From Oscillospiraceae bacterium (GTDB taxonomy: Bacteria > Bacillota > Clostridia > Oscillospirales > Oscillospiraceae), in the NCBI GenBank assembly GCA_015067545.1, contig SVMG01000002.1, positions 1-64,000 of the forward strand: 64,000 nt of DNA. Reading direction: 5' to 3'. Shown one piece after another: positions 1 through 7,847 of the stretch. Below the pieces are notes generated by a model. It ran no database searches. It saw nothing but the letters and a program-made list of their open reading frames with translations, and was not told the origin of the DNA. Positions within the stretch are counted from its first letter, which is position 1; the number at the start of each line of letters is the position of its first letter. Made by a program: the position numbers and the translations under genes.

Positions 1-325
1 TGGAGTCCAAGGTGTTACGGGCAAAACGGGTGATCTCTTTGGTGATGACCAGATCGAACATCCCTGCAGCGGCATCATCCACCATCCGGTGGAAATTCTC
101 CCGCTTCTTTGTGGAAATGCCGGAAAGACCTTCATCAATATAGCCGGGAACGAAGGTCCAGTTGGAATTGCGCTTGATCAGATCCTCGTAATACGAGATC
201 TGATTGCCCAGAGAATTTAACTGTTCGTCACTCTCCGAGGATACGCGGGCGTAGTAAGTCACCCGCAGAGAGATATCATAAATCGATTTGATTTTCAGTG
301 CCTGACGCACGCTATGTATATCCAT
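1..325 (-). CDS. Serine recombinase (resolvase family), N-terminal part, cut by window edge
   Basis: The reading frame starts at the ATG at 325, behind the site AAAGGAG, and stays open to base 1, so only the first 108 residues are visible. After a leader of about 20 residues it reads VTYYARVSSESDEQ, the resolvase N-terminal signature in which the serine of RVSS is the expected nucleophile. Further on are YIDEGLSG and FDLVITKEITRFARN, which are typical of the catalytic domain of large serine recombinases used by Firmicute integrative elements. The DNA-binding and coiled-coil C-terminal parts lie outside the window, so completeness cannot be judged. The next genes to the right, a small SHOCT-like protein and a tyrosine integrase, fit an integrated mobile element. 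The family call is firm; the role in integration or excision of a given element is inference. Confidence 0.88.
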   Translation of the reverse strand, partial: MDIHSVRQALKIKSIYDISLRVTYYARVSSESDEQLNSLGNQISYYEDLIKRNSNWTFVPGYIDEGLSGISTKKRENFHRMVDDAAAGMFDLVITKEITRFARNTLDS

Positions 326-438
326 AGTTTTCTCCTTTATTTTTTCGTTCTATCATGTTTGTATTTATTGTAAGGCAGAATGGCGAAAAGGTAAATGACC
401 TTTTTTATCCATTCCTGTCATCAAAATTTGTATTCTCC

Positions 439-615
439 CTACGTCACATGTTTTCCGGACATACCGCGGCTGGCAATCATATTGGCAATGCGGTTGCGCT
501 CTGTTTCGGTGATCACGTTCTTATTAAGCAGGGTCTGGTTGAAATAGTTCAGCCACATTTCTTCTGCCATCAGCTTCTTCTGCTGTTCGGCAGACAGCTT
601 TTTCTTGTCAGCCAT
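439..615 (-). CDS. Small SHOCT-like protein of a mobile element
   Basis: This is a 58-residue protein starting MADKKKLSAEQ. An in-frame GTG at 624 lies inside the ribosome binding site GGAGGTGG, so the ATG at 615 is the better start. The N-terminal half is charged and lysine-rich. The C-terminal half contains YFNQTLLNKNVITETERNRI, resembling the short SHOCT-like helix-hairpin motif (y..tL...G.It..E...i). Small proteins of this kind are common beside serine recombinases in Firmicute elements and are usually unnamed. It lies 113 bp upstream of the serine recombinase on the same strand and could be cotranscribed with it. No catalytic motif is visible; its function is unknown. Confidence 0.72.
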   Translation of the reverse strand: MADKKKLSAEQQKKLMAEEMWLNYFNQTLLNKNVITETERNRIANMIASRGMSGKHVT

Positions 616-765
616 TTGCTCCACCTCCTTCTGGTTTTTATAGTATTTGCCAATTGAAAGCTTTCATGCATCCCGGCATTTGTAATCAAGCTTTCCTCGC
701 TTTTGAACCGCCCCCGGTGAGACGTTCTAATACTATTATGAGCGTTTGATCCACAGATTGCGAAA

Positions 766-1821
766 TTACTTGGTTAAGTAGTTTCTGATGGTGCTCTCAT
801 CGACCCAGTGAGAGAGCGCATAGACAGATGCGATCCGCACCGCCACCCGATCATACTCCGTGGGGCGGCCCAGGGCGATGGCTCGCTCCCGGTTGCCACC
901 ACGGATACTGATGGGTGCCGGATTCTCCAACTGCTTACGGTATTTTTCAATGTCTGTTGTCGTAGCCATAGGATGTTCCTGGCTGTATTTATATACAATT
1001 TTGTCAATCCACTCTTTTTTCTCCCGTTCTGCGGCAGCTTGGGCCTCAGCCCTGCGCTTGCGTTCTGCCGGAGTCTTGCTGGGCATGGTTTTCCACGCAT
1101 TGAAGCGCTGAGAGTAGTATTGCTCAATCTCCTGTGCCCTTTTGTCACGGGCGTAGTTCCATGATATTTTCCCCAAATCCTTTTTCGTAAACGGACATTT
1201 ATTGGGCGGAATAGGATTCCCTTCCGCATCCTTAGACAGTAACTCTTTGACCATCACTGCTTCGTGGGGCAGTAAATATTGCAGGCTTATTTTACCACCC
1301 TTTCCGCGAACTCGAATCATGTTGTCGCCAAATTCATCCACAAGCAGGCAGTTTGCATTTAACTTTTTCAGCTCGTTCGGCCTAACACCGGCCAGCTCTC
1401 CAAGCCTTCGTATTCTTGCAAATCTGGGATCCTTAAGTTGGCGTGCGCCAACCGAATTTTGGTGCCGAAGAGCATTCTTGATAATGTCTGCAGAATTGCG
1501 GCTGGGTTTTCGAATTTCGTGCATACCTACTCCCAGACCTTTGCAAACCGGAGCCAAATATGTATGCACAGATGTGGGGCGCAAGCCGCTTGCGACCAAC
1601 TCATCTGCATATTTTTGAATCAAAGTTACATTTGTATAGCCGTTTTTCTCAATATCATGTTCGCGTTTTATCCCCAACTCTTTGGCCCAGCCAGAAAATT
1701 TGAGAATATGTTTCTTATATGCTTTCAGAGTGTCGCGGTCTGTCAAGCGCCCGCCTTCTTTGCCCGCATTTAGCGGCGCAAGGCGCAGCATAACAACATC
1801 AAGTCTTTCCGACCTTGGCAT
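766..1821 (-). CDS. Tyrosine recombinase / site-specific integrase
   Basis: This 351-residue protein starts at the ATG at 1821, behind GAAAGGAGG. An N-terminal SAM-like core-binding region (about residues 25-120, with TLKAYKKHILKFSGWAKELG) precedes the catalytic domain. There GELAGVRPNELKKL matches the Arg-I box and RVRGKGGKISLQYL matches the beta-hairpin lysine region. A charged insertion at about 225-275 separates these from the C-terminal RERAIALGRP and ALSHWVDESTIRNYL, where the penultimate tyrosine is the likely nucleophile. The expected C-terminal His-Xaa-Xaa-Arg box is not canonical, so the active site deserves alignment. The protein is presumably the integrase of the element whose serine recombinase lies to its left. 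Its 5' side carries a long stem-loop-rich non-coding leader. Confidence 0.82.
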   Translation of the reverse strand: MPRSERLDVVMLRLAPLNAGKEGGRLTDRDTLKAYKKHILKFSGWAKELGIKREHDIEKNGYTNVTLIQKYADELVASGLRPTSVHTYLAPVCKGLGVGMHEIRKPSRNSADIIKNALRHQNSVGARQLKDPRFARIRRLGELAGVRPNELKKLNANCLLVDEFGDNMIRVRGKGGKISLQYLLPHEAVMVKELLSKDAEGNPIPPNKCPFTKKDLGKISWNYARDKRAQEIEQYYSQRFNAWKTMPSKTPAERKRRAEAQAAAEREKKEWIDKIVYKYSQEHPMATTTDIEKYRKQLENPAPISIRGGNRERAIALGRPTEYDRVAVRIASVYALSHWVDESTIRNYLTK

Positions 1822-1852
1822 AGTTCTACCTCCTTTCTAAATGATAGACACC

Positions 1853-2466
1853 TGCACCGGCAGTCACATCGGCGCTACGGACGGCATCAGTCCGCCATCA
1901 GTGTTCAACGCGGCAAACCAGTATTCCCGCTCTGTCATAACAGAGCTAGGTTCGTCGGCGAATGCCGACCTGTGTTACAGGGACACAACCAATATCACAG
2001 CCCGCCGCGGCTTGCGGTACCTTAAGGGAGACTAATCCTTCAGTACACTGTGATTTGGTGGCAATCATTTTTGCAGGATCTATACGCGCCTTGCTTAAGG
2101 GCGCAAGAAGCGCAAAATAACCACATTGAAAACCGATAAATCCCCTATGATGGTTATTTTCCACTGTCGTGTAAAATAACCATCATAGCCAGGACGCTCC
2201 CACCTTGCCTTGGTTCGTCGCCATACTGGCTGTATGGCAGACAAACCGGCTTGCGATGGTCGCTCTGTTCGCTGTGTTCTGCGCGCTTGCCTATTGCACC
2301 GCACAGCAGTAACACAGCGTCGATTGTAATGTGCGCAGAAAGACGCTTATTGCCATCGGCAATCTATCTGCGTTTTGATCGGTTCGTCACTCCGATCTGC
2401 ATCGCCTCAAGGGCAGATGCGCACCTGTACTAGCCGTTATTTGTTCTTTGGCACAGATCAAAGAAC
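1853..2466. repeat. Dense array of stem-loops upstream of the integrase
   Basis: About 600 bp with no credible gene contains at least eight short perfect or near-perfect inverted repeats. Examples are CGGAC/GTCCG (1878-1894), GCTCTGT/ACAGAGC (1929-1946), GTCGGC/GCCGAC (1954-1969), GCGCCTT/AAGGGCGC with one bulge (2086-2104), a 16-bp pair (2145-2188), ATTGCC/GGCAAT near 2350, GATCGG/CCGATC near 2373-2393, and GTTCTTTG/CAAAGAAC (2443-2466). The density is well above that of the flanks. It may be a structured 5' leader of the minus-strand integrase, an attachment region, or remnants of several elements; the sequence alone does not decide. Confidence 0.5.
2145..2188. repeat. Perfect 16-bp inverted repeat with a third arm copy
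   Basis: The left arm CTATGATGGTTATTTT (2145-2160) is perfectly complementary to 2173-2188 across a 12-nt spacer. The inner ten bases AAAATAACCA occur once more in direct orientation at 2114-2123. Two inverted copies plus one direct copy of a 10-mer, upstream of a tyrosine recombinase gene, resemble recombinase or replication-initiator binding sites. There is no T-tract, so it is not a simple terminator. Confidence 0.6.
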
Positions 2467-2529
2467 TACGCTACCTCCTTTTCGTCATTAAATGGTTCCG
2501 ATATTACAATGCGAAAACCAAGTAAAAGT

Positions 2530-2570
2530 CAACAAAAAAGAGAAGCAGGATGCCCAAAAGGCATCCTGCT
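2530..2570 (-). terminator. Rho-independent terminator, minus strand, no recognised gene upstream
   Basis: An 11-bp perfect stem AGCAGGATGCC (2544-2554) with its complement at 2560-2570 and a 5-nt loop is followed on the minus strand by TCTCTTTTTTG. It would end a leftward transcript coming from about 2.6-3.2 kb, where no gene is recognisable. Reading frames that run through it encode the hairpin itself and are not credible. Confidence 0.75.
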
Positions 2571-3219
2571 CAAATAAACCAAGGATTCGTTAACAAAATA
2601 GATTTTTAGTGATGCGAATGTAATCGACACATTTTTCGCTAGGTACAACTTCTTTCCTCCTATTGTAGGATTCACAGTGTAGCTTAGCCAGAAGCAGTCG
2701 ATATCGCCTAAAAAATATGTAGGTCTTTCTGAAATACATGAATCTCGTTTCTCGGAATTCTTAGGATAAAATGCAATGCTATGTATACGTTTTGTGCATA
2801 GCAATACCAGTAGTATACCAAAATGCTGCCTTTTCTATTAAGACCGTTGATTTGTCAATTGACCCTGTATCTACACAAACTGTATTGGGTTGCTCCCTAT
2901 AACAAGCATTGCCCACGGCGAAGTTTCCTGTCTTAGTCGTTATTAGGGGGCTAGCCCTCTCTACTGCTTTATGTAGTACAAGTCCAGGGTTGCATCTCGG
3001 ACCAAGTACCACAATTCTTAGATAGAATAATTTTTATCATAATTTGTATAAAATTGTCGTTCTATTTCGTTATAGGTAGTTAGTAATGTGGCGTGTCATA
3101 CATCACTCCAATAATGCATCCAAACCTATCCGCCGGCATAAACTGAACTAATATATCAAGATAGGACATAATTTGCTTATTTTGACTCATAATCAATATC
3201 ATCGAAAAGAGGTGTTTTC
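2571..3219. other. Non-coding segment between element edge and candidate defence operon
   Basis: No protein gene is recognised here. Two short minus-strand frames exist (2779-3012 and 2529-2804), but they overlap each other, lack ribosome binding sites and one runs through the terminator at 2544-2570. The block at about 2830-3010 is more GC-rich than its surroundings and contains the palindrome GGCTAGCC near 2951. Together with the downstream terminator this leaves room for a minus-strand non-coding RNA. The last 150 bp are AT-rich and probably hold the promoter of the plus-strand operon starting at 3220, whose site is AGAGGTG. Confidence 0.4.
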
Positions 3220-5343
3220 ATGAAAATAGACTTGCATTGTCACACAAAACAGATAAAATCCGGTGATGGGGAAGGCAGGAATGTTTCCCCCGAACTCTTT
3301 AGAGAAAAGATCATAAATGCAAACGTAAAAATTGTTGCTATTACAAATCACAATGCATTTGACTATGGGCAGTACACTGTTCTCAGGGACACAGTGGCAG
3401 ATTTTTGTACAGTATGGCCGGGTGTCGAAATTGATATTCTTGGAAGTAATAATAAAAAATATCACCTCATTGTGGTAGCCAACCCTGAGAATGCTGAAGC
3501 TTTTGCACATGGGGTAAGTGCACTTTTTGGCGGGAAGAATCTAGAGACCTGTAAATTATGCCTTCAAGAAGTGTACGATAACCTACACGGATACGACGTC
3601 ATCTATATATCTCATCTTCATAAATCGCCGGGGATCTCCGAGGAAGATCGACTTGCGCTCCAGCAACTTGTTGGAGACCCTTCTAGAGTATTTGGAGAAA
3701 CTGCTGACCATAGATCATTGGGTGTCTTCGCAAATCATGATTTCAGTGTGCTGATAGGTAGCGATGTGAAAGATTGGAATCATTATGAAGAGTGCTCATT
3801 TGCGGAACTCAGACTTCCTGTAGAAAGTTTCTCACAATTCTGTCTGCTTGCAAAACGGGACAATGTTGTTGTGGATACACTTCTAAACAAGAAGCAGGCA
3901 CACGAATTAACTGCCTCGCCTTATAAAAATGTAATGTTTCCGCTGAAACTATATGCAGACGTGAATATCATCTTTGGTCAGAAGGGTACGGGTAAGAGTG
4001 AGATTCTGCAATCTTTGTATCAAGACATGCTCAGTCACGGAGTTGTATGCGAAAAGTATACGGGTTCAGAAAGAGATGAAGATTTTGGCGATTTGCTAAG
4101 CAACAGGGACATGGACAGGGATTTAACAAAGACTGGCGCTAATAGTTGTGAAGCAGAATTTGCTGCAATTTTCGAGTGGTGCGACCACGCTCCAACACTA
4201 TTCACCAATTACAAAAACTGGTATAAGACCAGGGAAAATAACACCAACAAGAGCAGAATGAAAATCACAGAAACAGTTAGCCTAGGGGATCCAAATTTAC
4301 CCGCGTTCGGCATACACGCGCAAGACCATAAAAATGTGAATGCTGCAATCAGTGCTGTGGAAAGAATCAATGTTGATGCATACCTTGCGCACGAAAATGT
4401 AGCCATGTTGCGAGAATTACTTGGCAGGTTACAGAAATCGATCCTTTGCAATTTGCAAACGGATATCATAGAAAAATATGCTCATCAACTAGCTGACTAC
4501 AGTATTGAACAAATCAAATTACATGCGGATAAAAATTCTGATACACTATCAAAACCATCCTCATGTGGATTTAGAGATTTTGCTATTGGTAGACTCAAAC
4601 TTCGAAATGCGGTAGATTGTATCCTTTTGAATCTAGTAACCCCCCAGCAAAATGAAAGGGTGTGCCTTGGGGAACTGGAGGATAAGGGGAAAATTTATAT
4701 AAATAAGCGTTACAGAATGTTATGTGCCGACTCTAAAACAGCGGAGTTTGACTGTGGAATTATGGGTTTGCGTTACCTAGTAGGCATGCTGACTACGATT
4801 CGCAAAGACATTTTTAGTGCAAATTTGGCCACAACGATAGCAACATTTACTGAGAAGTGCAGCGAGACAAACGTTGCGTCGTTAAAATCTTTTCTAGGCC
4901 TATCCAAGCAGATAGTGCTTGACACTGGTGATGAGTATAAGCCATCCAACGGGGAAAAAGGAATTCTGTTGCTTCAGCAAAAACTCGACAAGGAAGCGGA
5001 TGCTTACTTTCTGGATGAACCCGAATTAGGAATGGGTAATTCCTATATTGATACCAATATTCGTCCGCGCATTACGGCATTAGCTAAGCGGCATAAAGTT
5101 GTTGTGGTCGCAACCCACAATGCTAACATTGCCGTTCGCACACTGCCATACACCTCTATTTTCCGAGTGCATCAAAATGGTGTTTATACTACATATGTAG
5201 GCAATCCCTTTAATGATCAACTAGTAAACATAGATGATCCCCAGGATGTGCGGAGCTGGGCTGAAGAGAGTATGCACACTCTTGAGGGTGGCAAGGAAGC
5301 TTTTTATGAAAGGAAGACTATTTATGAATCAACGAATAATTGA
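3220..5343 (+). CDS. PHP-domain/AAA-like ATPase of the TrlF type, candidate defence protein
   Basis: This 707-residue protein has two visible parts. Residues 1-230 are a PHP-type metal phosphoesterase domain, with MKIDLHCHT at the N terminus and the second histidine motif ITNHNAFDYG near residue 42. From about residue 245 comes an SMC/ABC-like ATPase, with Walker A FGQKGTGKSE near residue 250, a long helical insert, a signature-like region SNGEKGILLL and Walker B AYFLDEPELGMG near residue 597, followed by a switch histidine in VVVATHNANI. This fusion is annotated in databases as TrlF-family AAA-like ATPase and is frequent in defence islands; that is family knowledge from memory. The gene overlaps the next one by 20 bp and heads a three-gene set. 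The action on nucleic acid is inferred from PHP nucleases and not shown here. Confidence 0.82.
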   Translation: MKIDLHCHTKQIKSGDGEGRNVSPELFREKIINANVKIVAITNHNAFDYGQYTVLRDTVADFCTVWPGVEIDILGSNNKKYHLIVVANPENAEAFAHGVSALFGGKNLETCKLCLQEVYDNLHGYDVIYISHLHKSPGISEEDRLALQQLVGDPSRVFGETADHRSLGVFANHDFSVLIGSDVKDWNHYEECSFAELRLPVESFSQFCLLAKRDNVVVDTLLNKKQAHELTASPYKNVMFPLKLYADVNIIFGQKGTGKSEILQSLYQDMLSHGVVCEKYTGSERDEDFGDLLSNRDMDRDLTKTGANSCEAEFAAIFEWCDHAPTLFTNYKNWYKTRENNTNKSRMKITETVSLGDPNLPAFGIHAQDHKNVNAAISAVERINVDAYLAHENVAMLRELLGRLQKSILCNLQTDIIEKYAHQLADYSIEQIKLHADKNSDTLSKPSSCGFRDFAIGRLKLRNAVDCILLNLVTPQQNERVCLGELEDKGKIYINKRYRMLCADSKTAEFDCGIMGLRYLVGMLTTIRKDIFSANLATTIATFTEKCSETNVASLKSFLGLSKQIVLDTGDEYKPSNGEKGILLLQQKLDKEADAYFLDEPELGMGNSYIDTNIRPRITALAKRHKVVVVATHNANIAVRTLPYTSIFRVHQNGVYTTYVGNPFNDQLVNIDDPQDVRSWAEESMHTLEGGKEAFYERKTIYESTNN

Positions 5344-5632
5344 TGTGATATTAACCGCATCTGCAGATGTAGATGTTTTGGTGTTTGTACTAGATGATGA
5401 GCATCCGGATGCATACACAGTAAACTTGAATAGTGCCACCAGTCAAAACGAGTTGAAGAATGTTTTCTCAAAACTGCTTCAAATACTGCTGGAAGAAGAT
5501 GTGGCATTGCGGCTTCTTATAGCGGACGGCTATGGAAAAGGTTTATATAAGGATGTGTGCAGAGAATATATCGATGATCTTAACCGTGAACTTGTTCAAG
5601 TCAAGGAGATTATACAGAAGGAGCTTTTCTGA
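5324..5632 (+). CDS. 102-residue partner protein of the TrlF-type ATPase
   Basis: The gene overlaps the 3' end of the ATPase gene by 20 bp. The ATG at 5324 lies 7 bp behind AAAGGAAG; earlier in-frame ATGs lie deep inside the ATPase gene and lack such a site. The product begins MNQRIIDVILTASADVDVLV and is a mixed alpha/beta protein ending in an amphipathic helix (YIDDLNRELVQVKEIIQKEL). There is no signal peptide, membrane segment or known catalytic motif. Tight translational coupling says it works with the PHP-ATPase, perhaps as an adaptor, inhibitor or sensor. The family is not recognised. Confidence 0.72.
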   Translation: MNQRIIDVILTASADVDVLVFVLDDEHPDAYTVNLNSATSQNELKNVFSKLLQILLEEDVALRLLIADGYGKGLYKDVCREYIDDLNRELVQVKEIIQKELF

Positions 5633-5657
5633 GACATGCCAGTTTGCATTTTCTTAT

Positions 5658-5666
5658 TGCTATAAT
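5658..5666 (+). promoter_or_regulatory. Possible extended -10 promoter before the second ATPase gene
   Basis: TTGCTATAAT gives a perfect -10 box at 5661-5666 with the TGn extension; the -35 region (5638-5643) is poor. It would allow the third gene of the set to be transcribed separately across the 126-bp gap. This is a motif match only. Confidence 0.35.
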
Positions 5667-5758
5667 CTATATCATGGTTTATCTGTGCGTTTATCGTTGT
5701 TTTAGTAGTATAGCACTTTATCAAATATAATTCAATTTATACGAATGGTGTGATTGTT

Positions 5759-7216
5759 ATGAACTTTACAGAAGAAAATATTCGCAAATTATTTGGTCCT
5801 GAAGCGGCAGAGGATGAAAACATTGAGAGGTTGAAGGAATATTACTTTAAAAGTGATGTATATGACCTGATTCATAATGATCTTCCTCTTAGAATTCTTG
5901 TTGGCCATAAGGGCGTGGGTAAATCTGCAGCCTTTAAGATTTCATGTGAAGAGAACCGGAATAAAAAACGCGTCGCCATTTGGATTCGCCCTGACGATAT
6001 TATGGAATTGTGCCAGGAGAGCACAAATCTCTTACAGATGATTCGTGACTGGAAAAAAGGTTTATCAGAAATAATATTTCAAAAAGTCATGGAAAGTGTC
6101 GGTATCCATATTGACAGCGAACTGGGACAGAGCATTACTTGGACAGGCAAATTAATTGGAAAGATCACTGAACTATTTAAAGATGCTTTTGAACAAAAAA
6201 TCTCTATGGATGTTATACAGTCTGACACCATCCGCGCTTATTTGGCTTCAAATAAAGTTTATGTTTATATTGATGATCTAGATAGAGGTTGGAAAGGCAC
6301 CGCTCCTGGCATCCAGCGCATTTCCGCTCTTCTAAATGCTTCCCGCGATTTAACCAATGATAATCCGGGTCTCTGTATCCGAATAAGCTTGCGTTCAGAC
6401 GTATATTTCCTAGTGCGCACATCTGATGAATCTACTGATAAAATTGAAGGTTCTGTAATTTGGTACGAATGGACGCAACATCAAATATTATGTATGTTGG
6501 CAAAACGAATTCAAGCCTATCAAGGCAATTATATGAGTGATCGACAATTACTCAAACTGCCGCAGTTCAGGATCGCAGAGTTTTACAATGATGTTTTCGA
6601 CAGTCGCTTTCTAGGATACGGAAAATGGGCGGACGTACCTACCCACAAAGTTTTAGCTTCAATGATTCGCCGGCGGCCCCGCGATTTGGTAAAGCTGTGT
6701 ACAATGGCTGCACGTACAGCAAGAGAGAACAACCACGACCTCGTTTACACAGACGATTGGCTTGATAACTTCGACTCGTATTCACAGGAGCGCTTGCAAG
6801 ATACTGTAAACGAATATAAATCCGAGTTGCCCGATATCGAGCGCCTGCTTCTAGGAATGCGGCCTAGCAAACGTGAACGTCGGACTACTGAAGAGTTTAT
6901 CTACACTTCAGCTGAACTGTTCGATAAAATCAATATTGTACAAAGCAAGCAACCTTTTACTTTTTCAAAAGGTACGCAAGCTGAGGTTTCAGAACTTGCT
7001 GCATTCTTATACAAAATCAATTTTCTTGTCGCACGCAAGAAATGTGACGGTCAAGAAGCTATTGATAGACGTTATTTTGAGGATCACAAGTATCTCTCCA
7101 ATCGTTTTGTTGATTTTGGATATCAATGGGAGGTTCATCCTGCATTCAGATGGGCTCTATACCCGGAAGCTGCTACCGACATATTCGACTCCTTGAGTAT
7201 TGATGCAGAAATCTAG
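5759..7216 (+). CDS. P-loop ATPase (Sll1717-like), third gene of the candidate defence set
   Basis: This protein of about 485 residues has a Walker A motif LVGHKGVGKSA near residues 48-58 and a Walker B-like segment VYVYIDDLDRGW near 168. These are followed by a conserved arginine-rich stretch (ISLRSDVYFLVRTSDE) and MIRRRPRDLVKL, the layout of STAND/KAP-like or Sll1717-family ATPases, which are annotated mainly in defence contexts. The start is uncertain: a GTG at 5750 and the ATG at 5759 are both in frame and the ribosome binding site is weak (GGTG). The gene follows the PHP-ATPase pair on the same strand and is closed by a terminator at 7258-7305, so the three genes form one unit. I infer a role as sensor or switch; no substrate can be named. 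Confidence 0.75.
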   Translation: MNFTEENIRKLFGPEAAEDENIERLKEYYFKSDVYDLIHNDLPLRILVGHKGVGKSAAFKISCEENRNKKRVAIWIRPDDIMELCQESTNLLQMIRDWKKGLSEIIFQKVMESVGIHIDSELGQSITWTGKLIGKITELFKDAFEQKISMDVIQSDTIRAYLASNKVYVYIDDLDRGWKGTAPGIQRISALLNASRDLTNDNPGLCIRISLRSDVYFLVRTSDESTDKIEGSVIWYEWTQHQILCMLAKRIQAYQGNYMSDRQLLKLPQFRIAEFYNDVFDSRFLGYGKWADVPTHKVLASMIRRRPRDLVKLCTMAARTARENNHDLVYTDDWLDNFDSYSQERLQDTVNEYKSELPDIERLLLGMRPSKRERRTTEEFIYTSAELFDKINIVQSKQPFTFSKGTQAEVSELAAFLYKINFLVARKKCDGQEAIDRRYFEDHKYLSNRFVDFGYQWEVHPAFRWALYPEAATDIFDSLSIDAEI

Positions 7217-7257
7217 TGCTATCCGCAATTGATTGCACACCAAGTGATATACTTAAC

Positions 7258-7305
7258 AATCCCCTCCGAAAAGGCCGGCCGGTCCGCTTGGAAGGGGATT
7301 TTTTA
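7258..7305 (+). terminator. Terminator of the three-gene defence candidate
   Basis: AATCCCCT (7258-7265) pairs with AGGGGATT (7293-7300), enclosing a GGCCGGCC palindrome, and is followed by TTTTTT. It ends the plus-strand operon. Confidence 0.8.
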
Positions 7306-7348
7306 TGGCTATCTGGTTTCTTATTTATTTTAATATTCGGAAAAATAT

Positions 7349-7633
7349 TTACTTACCGATGTGCAACGCGGTGGCGAGGACGGTTGCTATGAGCTGGGGG
7401 CTGTTTGAGCCCATCCCTGAGGGGAGGGTGGGAGATTGAGGCGGTTGGCCGGTGAGCAGGTAGTCAATTGTGACGCCCAGGGTGCTTGCCAGGGCGATGA
7501 TTGTTGAAACCGCGGGTTCTCTTCTGCCTTGCTCGTACATGGCTATCGTGCTCGTGCTGAGACCCAAGGCGCTGGCGAGCTTTGATTGGCTTAAGCCGCG
7601 CATGCGCCGCAGCTGTGCAATTCGTTTTCCCAT
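7349..7633 (-). CDS. XRE-family transcriptional regulator
   Basis: This is a 94-residue DNA-binding protein. The start MGKRIAQLRRMRGLSQ at 7633 has an upstream AAAGGA at 11 bp; a longer frame exists but lacks a site. Residues 4-58 form a Cro/CI helix-turn-helix (LASALGLSTSTIAMYEQGRR is the recognition helix region), ending in the common IDYLLTG. A short proline/serine-rich tail follows, without a dimerisation or peptidase domain. It faces the three-gene defence unit convergently and lies left of the RHS locus. Which promoter it controls is not evident; its own is the simplest guess. Confidence 0.85.
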   Translation of the reverse strand: MGKRIAQLRRMRGLSQSKLASALGLSTSTIAMYEQGRREPAVSTIIALASTLGVTIDYLLTGQPPQSPTLPSGMGSNSPQLIATVLATALHIGK

Positions 7634-7750
7634 ACGATCTGTTTGTCCTTTCTTCCATTTTTTACAAATTAGCACAATGCGCGCGTAAAAAATGTCGAAG
7701 TAACGAACCGTGCTAAAAAAAACGCTCAAAATCTACTGTATCAATGTTTA

Positions 7751-7781
7751 CGGCCACCTTTGTATGACACAAAGGTGGCCG
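7751..7781. terminator. 13-bp perfect stem-loop at the left end of the RHS module array
   Basis: CGGCCACCTTTGT (7751-7763) is perfectly complementary to 7769-7781 with a 5-nt loop. The plus side continues CCTTTT and the minus side TAAACATTG, so the U-tract is weak on both strands. It lies between the last RHS-associated lipoprotein gene and the XRE gene and probably separates them. Confidence 0.5.
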
Positions 7782-7847
7782 CCTTTTAAGCATAATGCCA
7801 GAGAGTCCAAATGTCAAGACATAGAACCATCTGCTGTCTTTTGCTGA

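Noticed and set aside
1841..2433. Several 60-72 residue frames on both strands between integrase and element edge
   Set aside because: They run through stem-loops, have biased low-complexity composition and no start signals.
2529..3012. Two overlapping minus-strand reading frames (77 and 91 residues)
   Set aside because: No ribosome binding sites, no family resemblance, they overlap in different frames and one translates the terminator hairpin; a non-coding segment is more likely.
2571..5343. Retron-like arrangement (non-coding RNA beside an ATPase effector)
   Set aside because: No reverse transcriptase gene exists in the window, so a retron is not supported.
5643..5666. TTGCAT near 5644 as -35 of the promoter before the second ATPase gene
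   Set aside because: The spacer to TATAAT is only 11 bp; the promoter was kept only as an extended -10 type.
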